NCBI GenBank assembly: GCA_023014365.1 | Contig: JAEBUN010000054.1 | Location: 62,001 to 126,000, forward strand | Direction: 5' to 3' | Source of the DNA: Lepiota brunneoincarnata | Lineage: Eukaryota > Basidiomycota > Agaricomycetes > Agaricales > Agaricaceae | Length of the DNA: 64,000 nucleotides | In this document: one piece after another, positions 22,425-34,331 of the stretch | Layout of the letters: each line of letters starts with the position of its first letter | How positions within the stretch are numbered: position 1 is the first letter of the stretch | Position numbers and translations under genes: made by a program | The notes under the pieces: model-generated | Databases searched by the model: none | Seen by the model: only the letters and a program-made list of their open reading frames with translations | Told to the model about the DNA's origin: nothing

Positions 22425-24213
22425 AATCTTTTTGCGAACCTGCTCTCCCGCAATCAGGCTCCTGTTAGCGGCCGCCGCAGAGGACTCGCGGTTGTAATGA
22501 CCTAGATATAGGGCTGAAATAGACGCATAATCTCCTTTGCCTGCCCTCCCGCCGCCCCCCTCCTATTGAGAGCTCCGTCTTTCGGAAGGTCTACCATCGA
22601 CATGTCGCGGCTGGGTCGCGTCCCTTGTCCATCCTGTCCTCTGTGGTCCGAAAATCTCCAGAGATCCGTTAGCAATTCACGTTCCGCACTCCAGCTGCCT
22701 CTATTGAAATACCCCCCGTCAGTCTTGACAAGAGATTTGCACCCATTCTGCAACCCTCTCCACGACGACTTGCAGCAGATCATATTCCCACCGAGTATGT
22801 CTGGCTAATTACCAAACACCGGTGTCATGACCACTTTCACGAATTTCAACATTAGTGGCCTTTTCAATAACAAAGCAGGACCGTATAAATACCTCCAACT
22901 CGCATCCTGGGGTAACATCAAGCAATTGCTGTGGGGATGCGGACCTGGTTTACCAATATTTCTGATGACCTCGTCGAAGACCTCTTTGATGGTTCATAGA
23001 GCTTGCGATAATGTCCTTCTAGACGAATGCTCTAGCGAGTCATATCGCGTTCCTACGACTGCGCGGAGCAAACAAACTAGAAGTATAGAATACCGGATGG
23101 ATTGAAGGGGTTCTTGACCTCTCCGAAGTAGATGAGTGATACTGAGTGTTTATGGTACGTTGACATCAACTCGCAGCGAATATATCTGGGTGCGCAATGA
23201 TAGCAAGCCATAGATTAGCTAGTACGAGGGGTGGATCCATCCAGCTCGATACAGTTCTCGACACAAATATCTTGTATCAGGATTCAGCGAGCGTGGGGGG
23301 CATTATCATCGCGTTTCCCCGTGTAAGAATGCCGACAGCGAAACGCGATGGTAACACCATCTCCAGGTTGTATGCCGTGTGCCGTGGAGACACCTTGACT
23401 ATATCTCGTCCACGATCAAAACACACTACGCGCAAAACACACCTCTAGAGTCGGTCGATCTGCGCGGACTTGGCGTATATTAGGCATTCCCTTGACAGGG
23501 CGCTGATGCATTGGCGATTGTCGCGATACAAAAACAGTATTACGCATGTAAGAGGAGCGACATAATATTTGCAGTCGTGATGATATTCATCTTTAGTCAT
23601 CTTCGCAACAGGCCGAGTACAGCCCGCTCCCCCTCCCCAACCCAGAATACCATTAGTTTATCACAAAGCGAGGGGACGCCTTCGTCAAGTTTAAGTGGTG
23701 AAACGAGCACAAACTCCGGAAAGTCAGCAGCTAGTCTCGGAAGGAAGGCGTTGCGAAGGGGTAAGCATTCCGAGAATCGCTTTGCAAGAGCTTCATCTGT
23801 CTCCGATGATGAGTGAAATCAAAACGAGGTCATGCTCATAACGGTCGTCCTAACTATTGGTGCAAGTCACATAAACGAGTCAAATTTACGACGTAATACA
23901 ATAAGACGCACCGAACTCATGCCTCGAACCTGTCGAGAGCCAAACAGAGGAGCTATGCAAAGCTTGTGTTCTGGCACCCCCTCCATGAGCGACGAACTTG
24001 GTTAAAATTGAATTTGACAAGTTCCGCCACAATCCCCAGTCGTTTTGATTCTCGCACTCTAACACACACAACAAACTCAAACCCATGGCTGAGGGATCTG
24101 ACAGGTTGGCTGGCATGTGGGACAGCGGGGAAACTCTGATCTATCAGCGATGTCCATCTGCTATTCATAAGAAGAAACCTTTGGGGTTTTCAAATAGAAT
24201 TATCCAAAGAAAA
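22425..24213. other. Unassigned interval
   Basis: Contains several frames without family resemblance. The plus-strand frame ending at 23816 finishes with a Ser-rich, low-complexity, natural-looking tail (SLGRKALRRGKHSENRFAR then SVSDDE) and may be the last exon of an unresolved gene starting near 22.83 kb (MTTFTNFNISGLFNNKAG). I could not connect them. Confidence 0.3.
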
Positions 24214-25560
24214 CTATGGTTTGGGGTACGGGTTCTCCTGTTGCTTCCGCTCCAAATAAATTCTCCTTTTTGCCTCTGCTGATTTTTTTCCTCTTTCCTT
24301 CATCCAATTCCTTTGTTCACTGTCTGCCCTTTCTGCATCTTGTGGTACTTGTGCATTTTGTGCCTCCCGTGCTGTTTGTGCATTTTGTATCCCTCGATGC
24401 CGAGACGCTTCATGCCGAGACTCTTCGGCCTTTATCATGAATCCCTTAATGATGTAAGTCTCCTCCTCGGGACTGGATTCCTTTGGCCCCCTTTTCCTGA
24501 ATTCTGCCGTTGGTATCTTGCGACCCCACTGTTATCATCAATCAGCAGATCAGTGGACAACTGAGGTTTGGTCATACCATGGGGGGCCCAATTTCTTATT
24601 GGCGTCTGTTGGATAATCCCCACACCAACTCGCTGTAGGATGGTCAACTTATGGACGGGGTTTTTTGCGTTTGTAATTCCTCGTTTCCTCAATAGCAGAG
24701 GGTTTATATACCATCGATCCGTGTTTTCCGGAACCGTGATTTCATTGGGGTGTTCGAGGGTGTTCCGACATTGGCAATTATGCAATCACATGCGACCCTA
24801 GAATGATTTGTGAGCTTCAATTGTCATCACAAATGGGGACACGACTTTGTTATTGAAACAAGTAGGGCAGGGGAAAGAAAGATAGAAAGGAATAATTAAT
24901 TGGAGTCGAGTTCCTCCCCTATTTATATACATGTTCTGTATCATCGTGTACGGTCAAAGTGTCTTTAGTTACAATAGAGCAATTGTTCAAGGTCCTCCGT
25001 GCCTAAAGCACAGAGGTGTTCATTCTGTGTCGAGGTGACTCGGCCTCCCTTTTCTTCTCTTTGACCCGCAAGGAGTCGAAGGCTATGCCTTCGGGCCCAC
25101 ACACGAATTGTCGTTACATTTTACCATTTGTTGCTGGTTATCGTAGGCTATCGCTGATAGGTGAGGCTGGCCTGTTGACATCCGCTCAAGAGGGTGAACA
25201 AACGACGGCGTATATTCGAGAGGGGGGAGACAACGACGGGGGTGGGGAGTAAACGGACAAAGGTATCTAAGTGTAGAATACGTGCATATATCTTACCTAC
25301 GACTTCACGAGGTAGTCAGGCGACCCAGGAATCGGCATTGCCATCAGTTTTCCGAAATCACCAATTTTGGCCCTGGGTCCAAACCTAATCCGGCGTATTT
25401 TGCGCACCTGGCTCACTTGGCTTTAGAGGTTGTTTGCGTGTCCGAGCACTTAATTTGCTCATGTGTATTCAATATACAGCTCACGAGAGTCTACAGGACT
25501 GAAGTTTCCGAGGCGTAGAGAAAGGGATTTATCAAAATGTATCGGGCATAGAGTGCTATT
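24214..25560 (-). mobile_element. LTR-A retroelement, copy 2 (decayed, inverted)
   Basis: On the minus strand this follows the order seen at 39.6-40.5 kb. First come the segment with gtgctcggacacgcaaacaacc and agtgagccaggtgc (25.37-25.50 kb) and the ggtatataaaccctc block near 24.70 kb. The gcgagttggtgtgggg segment follows, then an ORF start MTKPQLSTDLLIDD near 24.58 kb. A Glu/Arg/Gln-rich tail, 74 codons ending at 24214, aligns in character with the end of the gag-like ORF of copy 3. The middle of the LTR (24.8-25.35 kb) is more diverged. Frames are broken. Confidence 0.65.
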
Positions 25561-25626
25561 GCGGCAAGGTTACAGTTGATCACACGGCACTGGTGTCGAA
25601 TATTGAGTGTACAGCTCGATGTTTAC

Positions 25627-25653
25627 CCTCTCTCTCTCTCTCTCTCTCTCTCT
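25627..25653. repeat. (TC)n microsatellite, about 13 units
   Basis: A CT run of about 27 bp, the second of its kind in the window. The Arg-Glu and Ser-Leu frames across it are artefacts. Confidence 0.9.
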
Positions 25654-26873
25654 TTCACACACTCTCTCAATTTTCCCTAGTCTCTCACTCAACCGGAGTT
25701 GTATTCCTACTTCCACGAGATCGAGAAGACGAAGCCCAGCAACCGTTTCGCCAGTTGCGCTCGTTTGTACCATTTTTATTGCTAACGCCACACTCGCGTT
25801 ACACCCCGCTGTTCAGGTGCCGGGCCGTGTTCAGCTGTAGACTTGAGAGGATCTGACTGGTGGCTCGATGCGCGAGTCAGCACAGGCGACACATCGGTGG
25901 TTGTCGTATACTTGTTGGACAGTCCAGCGCCTGCGGCACTGCAAGTCGTAATGTTGGATGGCGCTGGATTTGCTGTTAGAAGCCCAGCTGCAGGGTACTC
26001 CATTTGCGATTTTGGGAGCTGGGAGTAGGGGTCCATATGGAATATCCTTCGGAAAAATGATCTCTTTGCTTTGGGGGGTTCATGTACCGACACTGGTAAC
26101 CGGGGAAGACAGAGCGATCCGATAACGAGACGCCTATACAGCCACAGGTACTATTTTCGGAACGCGGGTCACGACACCAGGGATGGAGGGAAGCCAGAAG
26201 GAAACCATGCTTAAGGTTGATTGGCTTGCATAAGATCACAGAAAGGTGCCTCCATGCCTTTAGGCCTTTAGGTTTCAATAGCCCACAGACAGTCTAGACA
26301 CCTTCTATGGGCATTCGCATCGTAATGAACGAACCGAGGAGAGTATGATGTCCTCCTGAGGCTCCCGTTCCTGGTATGCATATCAGAAATCCTGACCCCC
26401 CGCTGATGAAAAAGCCATTCATTCTGCGGCTCTCTGGAATGTTGAGAGGTGAGGAAAGAGCAGATATTATAGCAACCTGCGAGAACATACGGTAGGCTCT
26501 TTCACAAGCTTCTCGAGGGCTTGTTTACTTCTGCAGAATACCTGGATCCTGTCCAAGAGTCAAGGGACGGTTCCAACCAAATCCATCAAGCTCCGGCACT
26601 AAGCGTGGCGAGCACTGGAGCATTTGAGCACGCAACATCGACCGAAGCCCTACGTATGCTGGGGTATTCCGACTCCTCAATGTTCGCCTCCCGGAGCCCA
26701 TGGAGTGCCGAGGGTATTCAAGTCTGTAAGAATTGACCCACGAAAAATTCGTCTGAGCACGCCTCTTCACGGGTGCTCCCTCGGCACAGAGGCTAGAGCA
26801 CAACGGTTATTTGTAACTATTTATCCGGGTGCCTTCCGGCAATCAAAGAAATCCTCTTCTCTTGAACATCCCA
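25654..26873. other. Unassigned interval left of the RRF gene
   Basis: The minus-strand frame at 25782-26093 (KAKRSFFRRIFHMDPYSQLP) has a basic start and Ser/Thr-rich remainder but no recognisable domain, and no consistent splice sites extend it. The last 100 bp are the promoter of the gene at 26874. Confidence 0.35.
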
Positions 26874-27771
26874 ATGTCACTGCTCCGTCTCGCTCTTCGA
26901 AGTCACTCACTTCGCGCGGCGCTCCAGACACGTATCACTAGCCCAAGTTTTGCTCATGTCCCAATTTCTCGGCTGCCCCAGCGCGGTTATGCAACCAAAG
27001 GAAAGACAAAATCGACCGCCCAACTCATCCCGGGATCTCAACAACCTATCACGGACGAAGCTGCGCTGGCGGAGTACAAAAAGGCAGATGGCGCCATGAA
27101 GAGTGCTGTAGATTGGTTCCGCAAGGAATGCCAAGGGTACGAGACGCGGGCGGCTGGGCGCGTCACTCCGGCCTTACTTTCGCCTATACGTGTCGGGTTG
27201 AAGGATAGAGAGTACAAGTTGGATGAAATTGCGACTATTGGAGTTAAGGATGGGTCCATTTTACTTGTCACTCTGTTTAATGAATCAGTGAGCTGAGCAG
27301 CCCCATGGTTGAGAGGTTAAACATCCTTACCTAGTCTAGTAGAACATGAAACTCGTCGAGAAGGCATTGTATGACTCCAAAATCGCTGGTGTGGTGCCCC
27401 ACCGACAAGATGATCGTACTATCAAGGTCCCTATTCCGAAGTGCGTATCCCACAATACCATCATATCCCGGCACGTACTGATTGTTGATGTGGAGGCCTA
27501 CCATAGACGCCCGTAGAGAACTGTTTACTGCTGCCAAACGGAAGGCTGAAGAGATTCGTGTCCAAATTCGAAAACAGCATCAAACGAGCCTGAAACGTGG
27601 CAAATATGAAAAGCACTCTATCGAACAAGAAGAGGTTCGGCACAAATTCTCAAATGGCTTTGACCTCGTCACTCACATTACCTGCAGTTCCAGAAACTCA
27701 CCGACCAATATATTGCGGAAGTCGATTCTATCCTTGCTTTCCTTCAAAGGGCGACCGGCGCTTCAAAATAG
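26874..27771 (+). CDS. Mitochondrial ribosome recycling factor
   Basis: Four exons (26874-27287, 27343-27440, 27496-27634, 27688-27771) in phase give 244 aa. The N-terminus is a typical basic mitochondrial presequence (MSLLRLALRSHSLRAALQTR, cleavage likely near RGYATKGK). The RRF fold follows. The head of the long helix is FRKECQGYETRAAGRVTPALL. Next come the compact domain segment VGLKDREYKLDEIATIGVKDG, VPIPKPTIDARREL with KRKAEEIRVQIR, and the last helix LTDQYIAEVDSILAFLQRAT. The protein splits post-termination mitochondrial ribosomes together with mitochondrial EF-G2. Length exceeds bacterial RRF (about 185 aa) by the presequence and a short insert. The start is the first ATG and fits the presequence. 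Confidence 0.95.
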
Positions 27772-29441
27772 GGCTCTCAGCTTGTAACCTAGGATCACAT
27801 ATACCGTTCCATAATGACATCATCACTTTTACCAATCCTGCTCAGGAGCGTGACACTCTTGGTCCCATCTAACCACACAAAAATACGCGCTTTGGCATCT
27901 GGGGCATTTATCTCGCCTAGGCTTTTACCCACTCGGTCATCAACCAGACCCGCAGGCACTATTATGTCTACCTGAGGCGATTTCTGATGACGTGGATATT
28001 GTTGGTGCACTCCCTTTCTTCAACCTCGCTATCACATCTTCATCGTCCAGAACCGGAAGCCCGCCATCGACCAGAGACCCCTTTCTCACGCGGAGAGCTT
28101 ACCCAGTCCGGTCGCTGGTGACGCAGAGGCCAGTAATTGCCCGAAACTTTATGAATGACTCATGCACTGCGCCGAAGATACGACGCTATTGTTCCCTCTT
28201 AAGCATACAGTAGCATCCAATCCACGTTTATTGCTAAAAGGTACGGGAGATTCCTACTGACGACCAGCTCGATAATGGTGCAAGTGTCAGAACTAGATGT
28301 TCTGCACTGTGCTTTTCACCAGCCGTGTTGTAATATTATTGAGGTGCCGAGGATCCGAAAAATAAAAATAAAAAGTAGGACTCCAAACTGCTGCGAGGCA
28401 GACGGAATCTTGCCTAAGTCTCGAGTCACCACCTTCACTATAGTCATCATCACAATATGGCCATGCCCGTGTAGAATTATCCAGGGATCAGATATCTGTT
28501 CGTGTAACCTGCCACCCCACGACTGATGTTATTAGTTATACATGTTGACGTGAGAACGTGACTCGAGTATTTAAGGACCGTAAGTGTCCAAGTGTAAACA
28601 GTTCGGGTCCAGTAGCACTTCACCACTTCAAGTTCTCAGTATCAACTGTCAGCTACATCCCAGTGGAATGATAACAGCCTCTAGCATGCCCCATCAAGCG
28701 ACACTAGCTCTAATCGTATTGAGCACTTACCTACAGTCCCATCATATCCAGTGAAGAGAGTCGTAGTAGAGTCTACGGTCCCGTCCAGCGTCCCAGCCTT
28801 CGTCGCGTCAGCCCAGGGTTGTTGGCCTCTTATGTCAGGCTTGAGCGCCAGACTCCCAACCCGATACCCCTTCGACATTATACTACGAATAGAGGCTCAA
28901 GGGAAATCAGCAGTGGGGTTAGGGATCCCCGATGATGGTCTTATGTGCATCTGTAGACATCTATCAGACTTATAAAGGGAAGCTATAGAATCTAGACGGT
29001 GTATTTCCCAGGGAGAGCCTCCTTTCCGTTCCTGACACCATCAACAATACCCATGGTTTATGTTCCACTGAATCATTAGGTTTTGGATTGATTGTCTCGA
29101 TTTCGGCTGAAGCCGAGGTAATGTTGAATGATGGTGATAGGCATCCCAATGATTCATCGATCCATCGACTGTCAGGCCAGCCCAGGACGTATTGCAGTTT
29201 AGCGTACAAGATGTCTACCAGAAGTCCTGCACCAGCTCCCTTGACCTTATCATGGTCATATACATGATGGAGTTCCGGGATAACTGTCGTGCCTCTAATG
29301 ACAGATAGAACTCACCAGTCTTGGTTGCTATCAACCTGTCAGGAAGTCGCAGGTCCCGAGCCCAGGAGGACTTATAAAATCGCAACCATCTTCGAGGCCC
29401 GCTCTCATCACTTTCCGTCGTCCTTGGTAGATTCCAAGAGC
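27772..29441. other. Unassigned interval
   Basis: No recognised gene, RNA or repeat. Several 60-80 codon frames occur on both strands but lack motifs and supporting splice structure. The last bases form the promoter of the gene at 29442. Confidence 0.4.
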
Positions 29442-31028
29442 ATGGCTTCTTTCATTTCTTTAGGCGACGGGGCCCAACTCGTTGTCCCAGACATTGAAAG
29501 TTTCGCAAGTTGGATGGGTGAGTGCAGAGTCGAGTCGTGAACCGCTCGTTCGCTAACTTTTGGGTGCCGCCCACATACACACCAGTACCTGGATGGTACG
29601 TCAGCCAAGCCTGATTTTTGGACCAACAGTTGTTAAACTACCTTTTGATAGTATCCATGATTGCACTTTATGTGAGCACAATCTCTCCTTCGTCTGGGTC
29701 ATTTATTCCCTCTTTTTAAACGCTTTCCCTGCTGCCTAGATTTTTGAATATTTCTTAACACTGCCAATGGAGGTGTCCCTAATTTGGCCAAGAAAATGGG
29801 GTGTCAATAAAACGCTCTTTTTGTTCAACCGATACCTTCCTGTCATAGATTTTTTCCTCAACCATTTCCGTGATCATGTCCCAAACATGGCGCGTTACTG
29901 TCCTGCTGTTATACAGACAAATTTATGTGAGTGTCGGCTTGAACTCACCGGTCCCGTGAACTAACTTGTTCAATGGTCATCTCATACAAAGGGGTTTACA
30001 TTGTTGGAGTATACGCAGTTGAAGGTACTAAGTCCGTCATGTTGTCAGGAGTGGGCCGACCACTAACTCTTTAGATATCCAGTGACATTTACTCTCCGTG
30101 CCTGGGCAGTATGGCACCAGAACAAATTTGTGGTCTTTGGGACCATGATATTCAAGTTGGGAAATTTTATCTTTTCTGGATTGCTCTCGGAGGCAGCCTT
30201 GGACCCCTTGCAATGTATGAATTCAGTATCGCCCTACCTCCCCTCAACCCGAGATTGATGCCGTTGAAATAGACTTTGATCTGCCTCCACTCACTGGTTG
30301 CTTGGCGATATTCGGCCGCACCAGCTTTTATCTCACTTTTCTGATGGTTACTATTTACGAGGCAGGTATGTGGGGTTCATTTCTGAGGGGAGGTTTTTTT
30401 CGGTTACCGACCGCGTCACCAGGGATCCTGGTCCTTGTACTCATTCCCTTTATCAGAGAGCGTAAGTTCTTGATGTACCGCGTCGTTTTTACCGCTGATT
30501 TGAGATCGTGGCTCCGTTTCAGGGCGAGATGATTGTAGTCCTGATGGCAGCTCTTTTTCAAAAACCAACTTATTCCGTGTGGTTTATACAGAGGGTGAGG
30601 GCTTGTGATCGTCCCTAGTTGAATATGCTTTCCTTACGTGATGTCTATAGGAATAGTCTTTTATTTCTTCCAGCTCTGTCGGTGGTCGTCTCCTTGTCAT
30701 GACACTCATTGACTGACGATCCAACGACAGTAACCTCCAGCACGACAACGATCCTAACACTCAAATTCGTAAGTTTTACGGCCTCTCTTCCTTTAGACAG
30801 CTTTCTAAACAGCTGTCCTGCCATCCCAGCGGAGTCAACCTTTCATGCCGATGTAGTATGTCGTTCATTTTCCAATATCCCCCCCATCCGCCATTGCTGA
30901 TTTTCTGCAGCGTGTTCCGCATTGTTCGGGCGGTGTTCGCGAACAGGATGATCCTCCACATTCAGGAAGCCTATGAAGAGCGGATCATAATGAGCACACT
31001 CTCGTGCGAAATAGAAGTAGGAACATAG
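29442..31028 (+). CDS. DUF6533-type multi-pass membrane protein, copy C
   Basis: Starts MASFISLGDGAQLVVPDIES at 29442. The DUF6533 core is spread over small exons (YLD, SMIALY, IFEYFLTLPMEVSLIWPRKW, LFLFNRYLPVIDFFLNHF). It is followed by FTLRAWAVW, PLTGCLAIFGRTSFYLTFLM and further hydrophobic exons, ending FRIVRAVFANRMILHIQEAY with a TAG at 31026-31028. Exon order and intron positions match copies A and B, so all three descend from local duplication on the same strand. No frame break was seen in the exons placed. Function unknown. Confidence 0.72.
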
Positions 31029-31541
31029 CATTCACCTGCCACCAGACTGAACAATTCGCAAGCTTATTGGCGTACAAAACTTGTTTATACTCTCCACGCA
31101 TTCGTGTAGTTTAATTCCTTTCGATCGATTGTACGAATTTTCCGCTGCTACTGTGTGCGTTGTTCGGCGGGTGACCCATCTGCAAGCAGCGTCCAGCCGA
31201 CTCTATAACGCTATTCTTAAACCATGATCCGTGGTTATAAATATGCCTCCTAGGCCGTGAAGGAAGGGGTCACAACGGCCGTAGTACTGCTAATGATGGT
31301 GTCTAGGATAAGAGAAATTATGGTTTACAACTTGTCAGTGTGTGACTAAGGGCCATGCGCCACCTTCTGGAATGACGTATGGATAGCCAAGTCGTAGGGC
31401 CTCTGTTCGTTGTTTGCATTGCCGCGGACATGGATATATTCACAATTGACAATATTCTGAGTACGTATAGGCAGTGCGTAAGGCGTTTTCCCCTATCCCC
31501 AGCTATTTAAAACGAGTAGGAAAGGATGCACACACTGCCAT
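31029..31541. other. Intergenic, nothing recognised
   Basis: Short interval between the tail of DUF6533 copy C and the 3' end of the minus-strand dehydrogenase. It presumably carries both 3' untranslated regions. Confidence 0.5.
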
Positions 31542-32939
31542 TTACAACTTCGTATTGATTGCAAGAGAGCGTGGCTTATATCTGGAGCCTCCGTCGATAA
31601 CGATGTGCGAGCCAGTGATATGCGCAGACGCGGGTGAAGCCAAGAACACCGCGAGACCAGCAATATCCTCGGGTCTGCCCAAACGTCCCGTTGGTTGGCC
31701 ACCAATAAACGCCTTTTCTCCAGATTTACGGAGACCGAAGGAGGTCAGTTTGCTCGGGAAAACGCTGGCAGTAGCTGTTTCAGTGGTCTCAGTCTCGGGA
31801 TACGAGAGGTTGTGGTATACCCTGGTAGGATGGCATTTACGCTGCAGTCAAGTCAGGTTGTGTCATGTGACGGTGATGGCAGGGGATGAGAAGTACATAC
31901 GTGATGTGTCGGGGAGCGAGTTTCATGGAGAGAGCGGAGGTGAGATGGTTTACTGCATGGAGAAACACACCGTTCCAGTCACTCAATATCTCGACTGAGG
32001 ATCGTGTAATTACCGGCTGCTTTACTGGGTTGATCTAGGGGTTGTTGAGCTTGAAGGAAAAATCAATGACAAGACAAGAACAACACGTACAACTCCATGT
32101 GCCATCTCCCTCGTCACTAAGGGGCCCTTCCACTCTTGGTTCGAGGGAGCCAGCCGAGGATATGTTAATGACCCGACCAGGATCGATGTTAGTCGAACCC
32201 TCTGCTAAGAGGTCGGTCAACCTATCGTCTACTATAGGTCAGCAAGACTCGGCGATAAAAGACCGCGTACCCAGCGGTCACTATCCCAGCAGAATTCCAG
32301 TTAGATCGGAGATCAGAACACAGAAGAGTCCCTACTGTAAAAGATACTCTTGACGTTGACGTTGAATACGTTGTCCCACCCTTTCTCTTCAGGATAGTCA
32401 CGGAAAGGATCCACCCCAAGCAGTCCCCGAGTTGTTGATGAGAACGTGTAGTTTTGATTCCCGTTTCTTGAATTCGTGGATCAATGCATTACAACCGGCC
32501 TTGGACTTGTAGAAAGGATCCTGGTTTAGGAAGAAGTTACGAGGGGAAAGCTATACGCACGGCCAAGTTGGCCACGATATAGTCGACCTTTCCAGTGGCA
32601 GATTTCCTCAAATCGTCAACGCCCTGGACGAAGCTAATTCATCAGAACCAAGACTCAGTTGACGGGAAACGCACCTCCCGAAGCTGATTTTCTTTTCTCG
32701 CAGCAATGTACACGTTAGCACCATTCTGCGCGAAGCCCATGGCCATCATCTTGCCAATGCCAGATCCGCCACCTGTGATGAGGACTAGGCAAGACCCGAA
32801 ATGAATAGCCTGTAATAAATTGATGCACACAAGTGCCCATACCAATCTTTCCCCTTACATTGAAGAGCGAGGAAGTAGTAAGATCTGTGGGTGCATTAGA
32901 TTTTGAATCAGGACTTAATCCTGGCGTACCAGATGCCAT
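31542..32939 (-). pseudogene. Short-chain dehydrogenase with a single-base frameshift
   Basis: Nine exons on the minus strand: 32843-32939, 32675-32784, 32623-32561, 32520-32336, 32231-32091, 32034-32014 (21 nt), 31952-31901, 31841-31821 (21 nt), 31764-31542. They rebuild a classical SDR of 303 aa: VLITGGGSGIG, NLADPFYKSKAG, VLINNSGTAWGGSF, YPEEKGWDNVFNVNVKSIFY, INISSAGSLEPR, catalytic YQPSKAAVNHL, NAILPGVFPSK, GRLGRPEDIAGLAVFLASPA and ITGSHIVIDGG. It resembles RhlG-type and 3-oxoacyl-reductase-like SDRs. All exon phases agree except inside exon 4. There, one extra base near 32402-32409 puts GGSF and YPEEKG in different frames and creates a stop. Everything else, including the catalytic residues, is intact, so the defect is recent or a sequencing error. 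The substrate is unknown. Confidence 0.82.
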
Positions 32940-33259
32940 TGGAGGTGTGTAGCGAAGAGGTGAGAATACTTCATGGTGGGATCCCCCAGCCCGGAGCCTC
33001 CGATAGCCGGCGTTCCCGAGCATCATCTCGGGCACGTGACGTACTCACTTTGTGAACGACACTGATCCTCTTGCCTTCATATTTACAGAAATTAATTGAG
33101 AACATGCAGGAATGAATAATAGCGGTAACAGTTGTTGTGTACCTTTCAGCAAACTACGTGTTGGGCGTTGGATATTGAGTATTAAGGTGAACCCTTATCG
33201 TGGGAAGCGTGCTCACCATACGTGTCATATATTATGTTCTGTATATGCCTCCCTGGCCC
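32940..33259. other. Divergent intergenic region
   Basis: Shared upstream region of the minus-strand dehydrogenase and the plus-strand RRG7-like gene. Plus-strand frames reaching back to 33112 and 33200 contain no conserved sequence before about 33.26 kb. Confidence 0.45.
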
Positions 33260-34029
33260 ATGTCCAGCAACAATTCCTCCTGTTCCTGGCGCCTCCTGAA
33301 TGGTCTTGCACGCTTAATCTCAGCGACAAGGAATTATGCTACAAAGCCAACCCCATCGCCGCTTTCAACAGTCCACCGAGGCACACAATTCGAGGACCGG
33401 TCGATCACCCTGCTCAAGCAACGTTTGTCGATGTCTTTGAAACGCGTCGGAGGAAAAGGGGATGGAGGAATCGATATGCTGGGCTGGTGGTGGGTCCCTC
33501 TCATGACAAAGACACGTCATTATCCCAGCAACAGCGCCGGCGAATCCGCGTTATCGCTCAATGCAAAGCGGAGAAGAAGAAAATTGGCCCGAAGTATGTC
33601 CGCGAACTCGAAGGTGTTCTTCATCGCTACTACACATCAGACCTGCTGCGCGGAGAGAACGATCCAGCACATCTCGATCGCTATCCACTTGCGGACTCGC
33701 ATACCGTTTCTTCTCAAGTCAAACATGTTCCCGCCGTTGGTCTGCTCATTTCCGAGTCAACGTTTACCAAGGCCACTATTCTCCACGCCCAATCCTCATC
33801 CATTCCTCTCCTCCTATTGCACCTACCTCCGGTGGAAGAGGAACTACTGCCACCGTCGTCGACGAATAGTTTGGGTTCGGCTGTTTGGAATCCTGCGCTC
33901 GCTGGGGACCATGGTTTGTTGGGTGGGCAGATGGAAATACGATGGGAACGATCTATTCAAGATCTCAGCAGACCAGGATTGTGGTGGCGGAATGCAAGGT
34001 TGCCTAACTGGGTCCCCTCCGAGGCATGA
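33260..34029 (+). CDS. RRG7-like mitochondrial protein with Mrr-type nuclease fold
   Basis: The first part lies in one frame: presequence MSSNNSSCSWRLLNGLARLI ending near NYATKP, then HRGTQFEDRSITLL and LSMSLKRVGGKGDGGIDMLG followed by WWW. The second part lies in the neighbouring frame: RRRIRVIAQCKAEKKKIGPK, then YVRELEGVLHR, SESTFTKATILHAQSSSIP and NPALAGDHGLLGGQMEIRWE, stop at 34027-34029. GGxxDGGxD and QCK correspond to the D...(E/Q)xK centre of Mrr-like restriction-endonuclease folds found in the RRG7/DUF2034 family, needed for respiratory growth in yeast. The join is either a 36-nt intron (33496-33531, gtccct to cccag) or a one-base deletion. Upstream in-frame ATGs at 33200 and 33245 are alternative starts. 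Confidence 0.8.
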
Positions 34030-34331
34030 CACTGCTAGTCCCGCGGAATAGCAAGCCAGGTGTATATTTTTGACGGGAGGCCGTTGTGCACAAGCGGTAC
34101 ATTACCCGTTTGTCTTCGCGCTTAGGAGAAGTCATCGTCATGACCACAGACAGGCATTTTATTACCACCGCTTAGTCGGTCGGCGTTACAGGGACTACAT
34201 TATTCCATTCTCGCCGAAGATAGATCCCGGGACGCGGTATCCAAACATTGACCGCAGATCAATATAATGTATGGGGTTGAGTATCCAAGATATAAAACAT
34301 TATAAATAGGATAGGCCGGCGGTATTGACAG
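34030..34331. other. Intergenic, convergent 3' ends
   Basis: Lies between the stop of the RRG7-like gene and the stop of the minus-strand G-alpha gene. No coding or repeat signal; an AT-rich part near 34.28 kb may hold polyadenylation signals for both. Confidence 0.5.

Noticed and set aside
32222..32419. Minus-strand ORF of 65 codons within the second dehydrogenase
   Set aside because: It is a shadow frame created around the one-base insertion; the SDR motifs lie in the other two frames.
33112..33480. Plus-strand ORF upstream part (305-codon frame) as an independent gene
   Set aside because: Only its second half carries conserved RRG7-like sequence; the first half is out of frame with the conserved HRGTQFEDRS segment, which lies in the overlapping frame.
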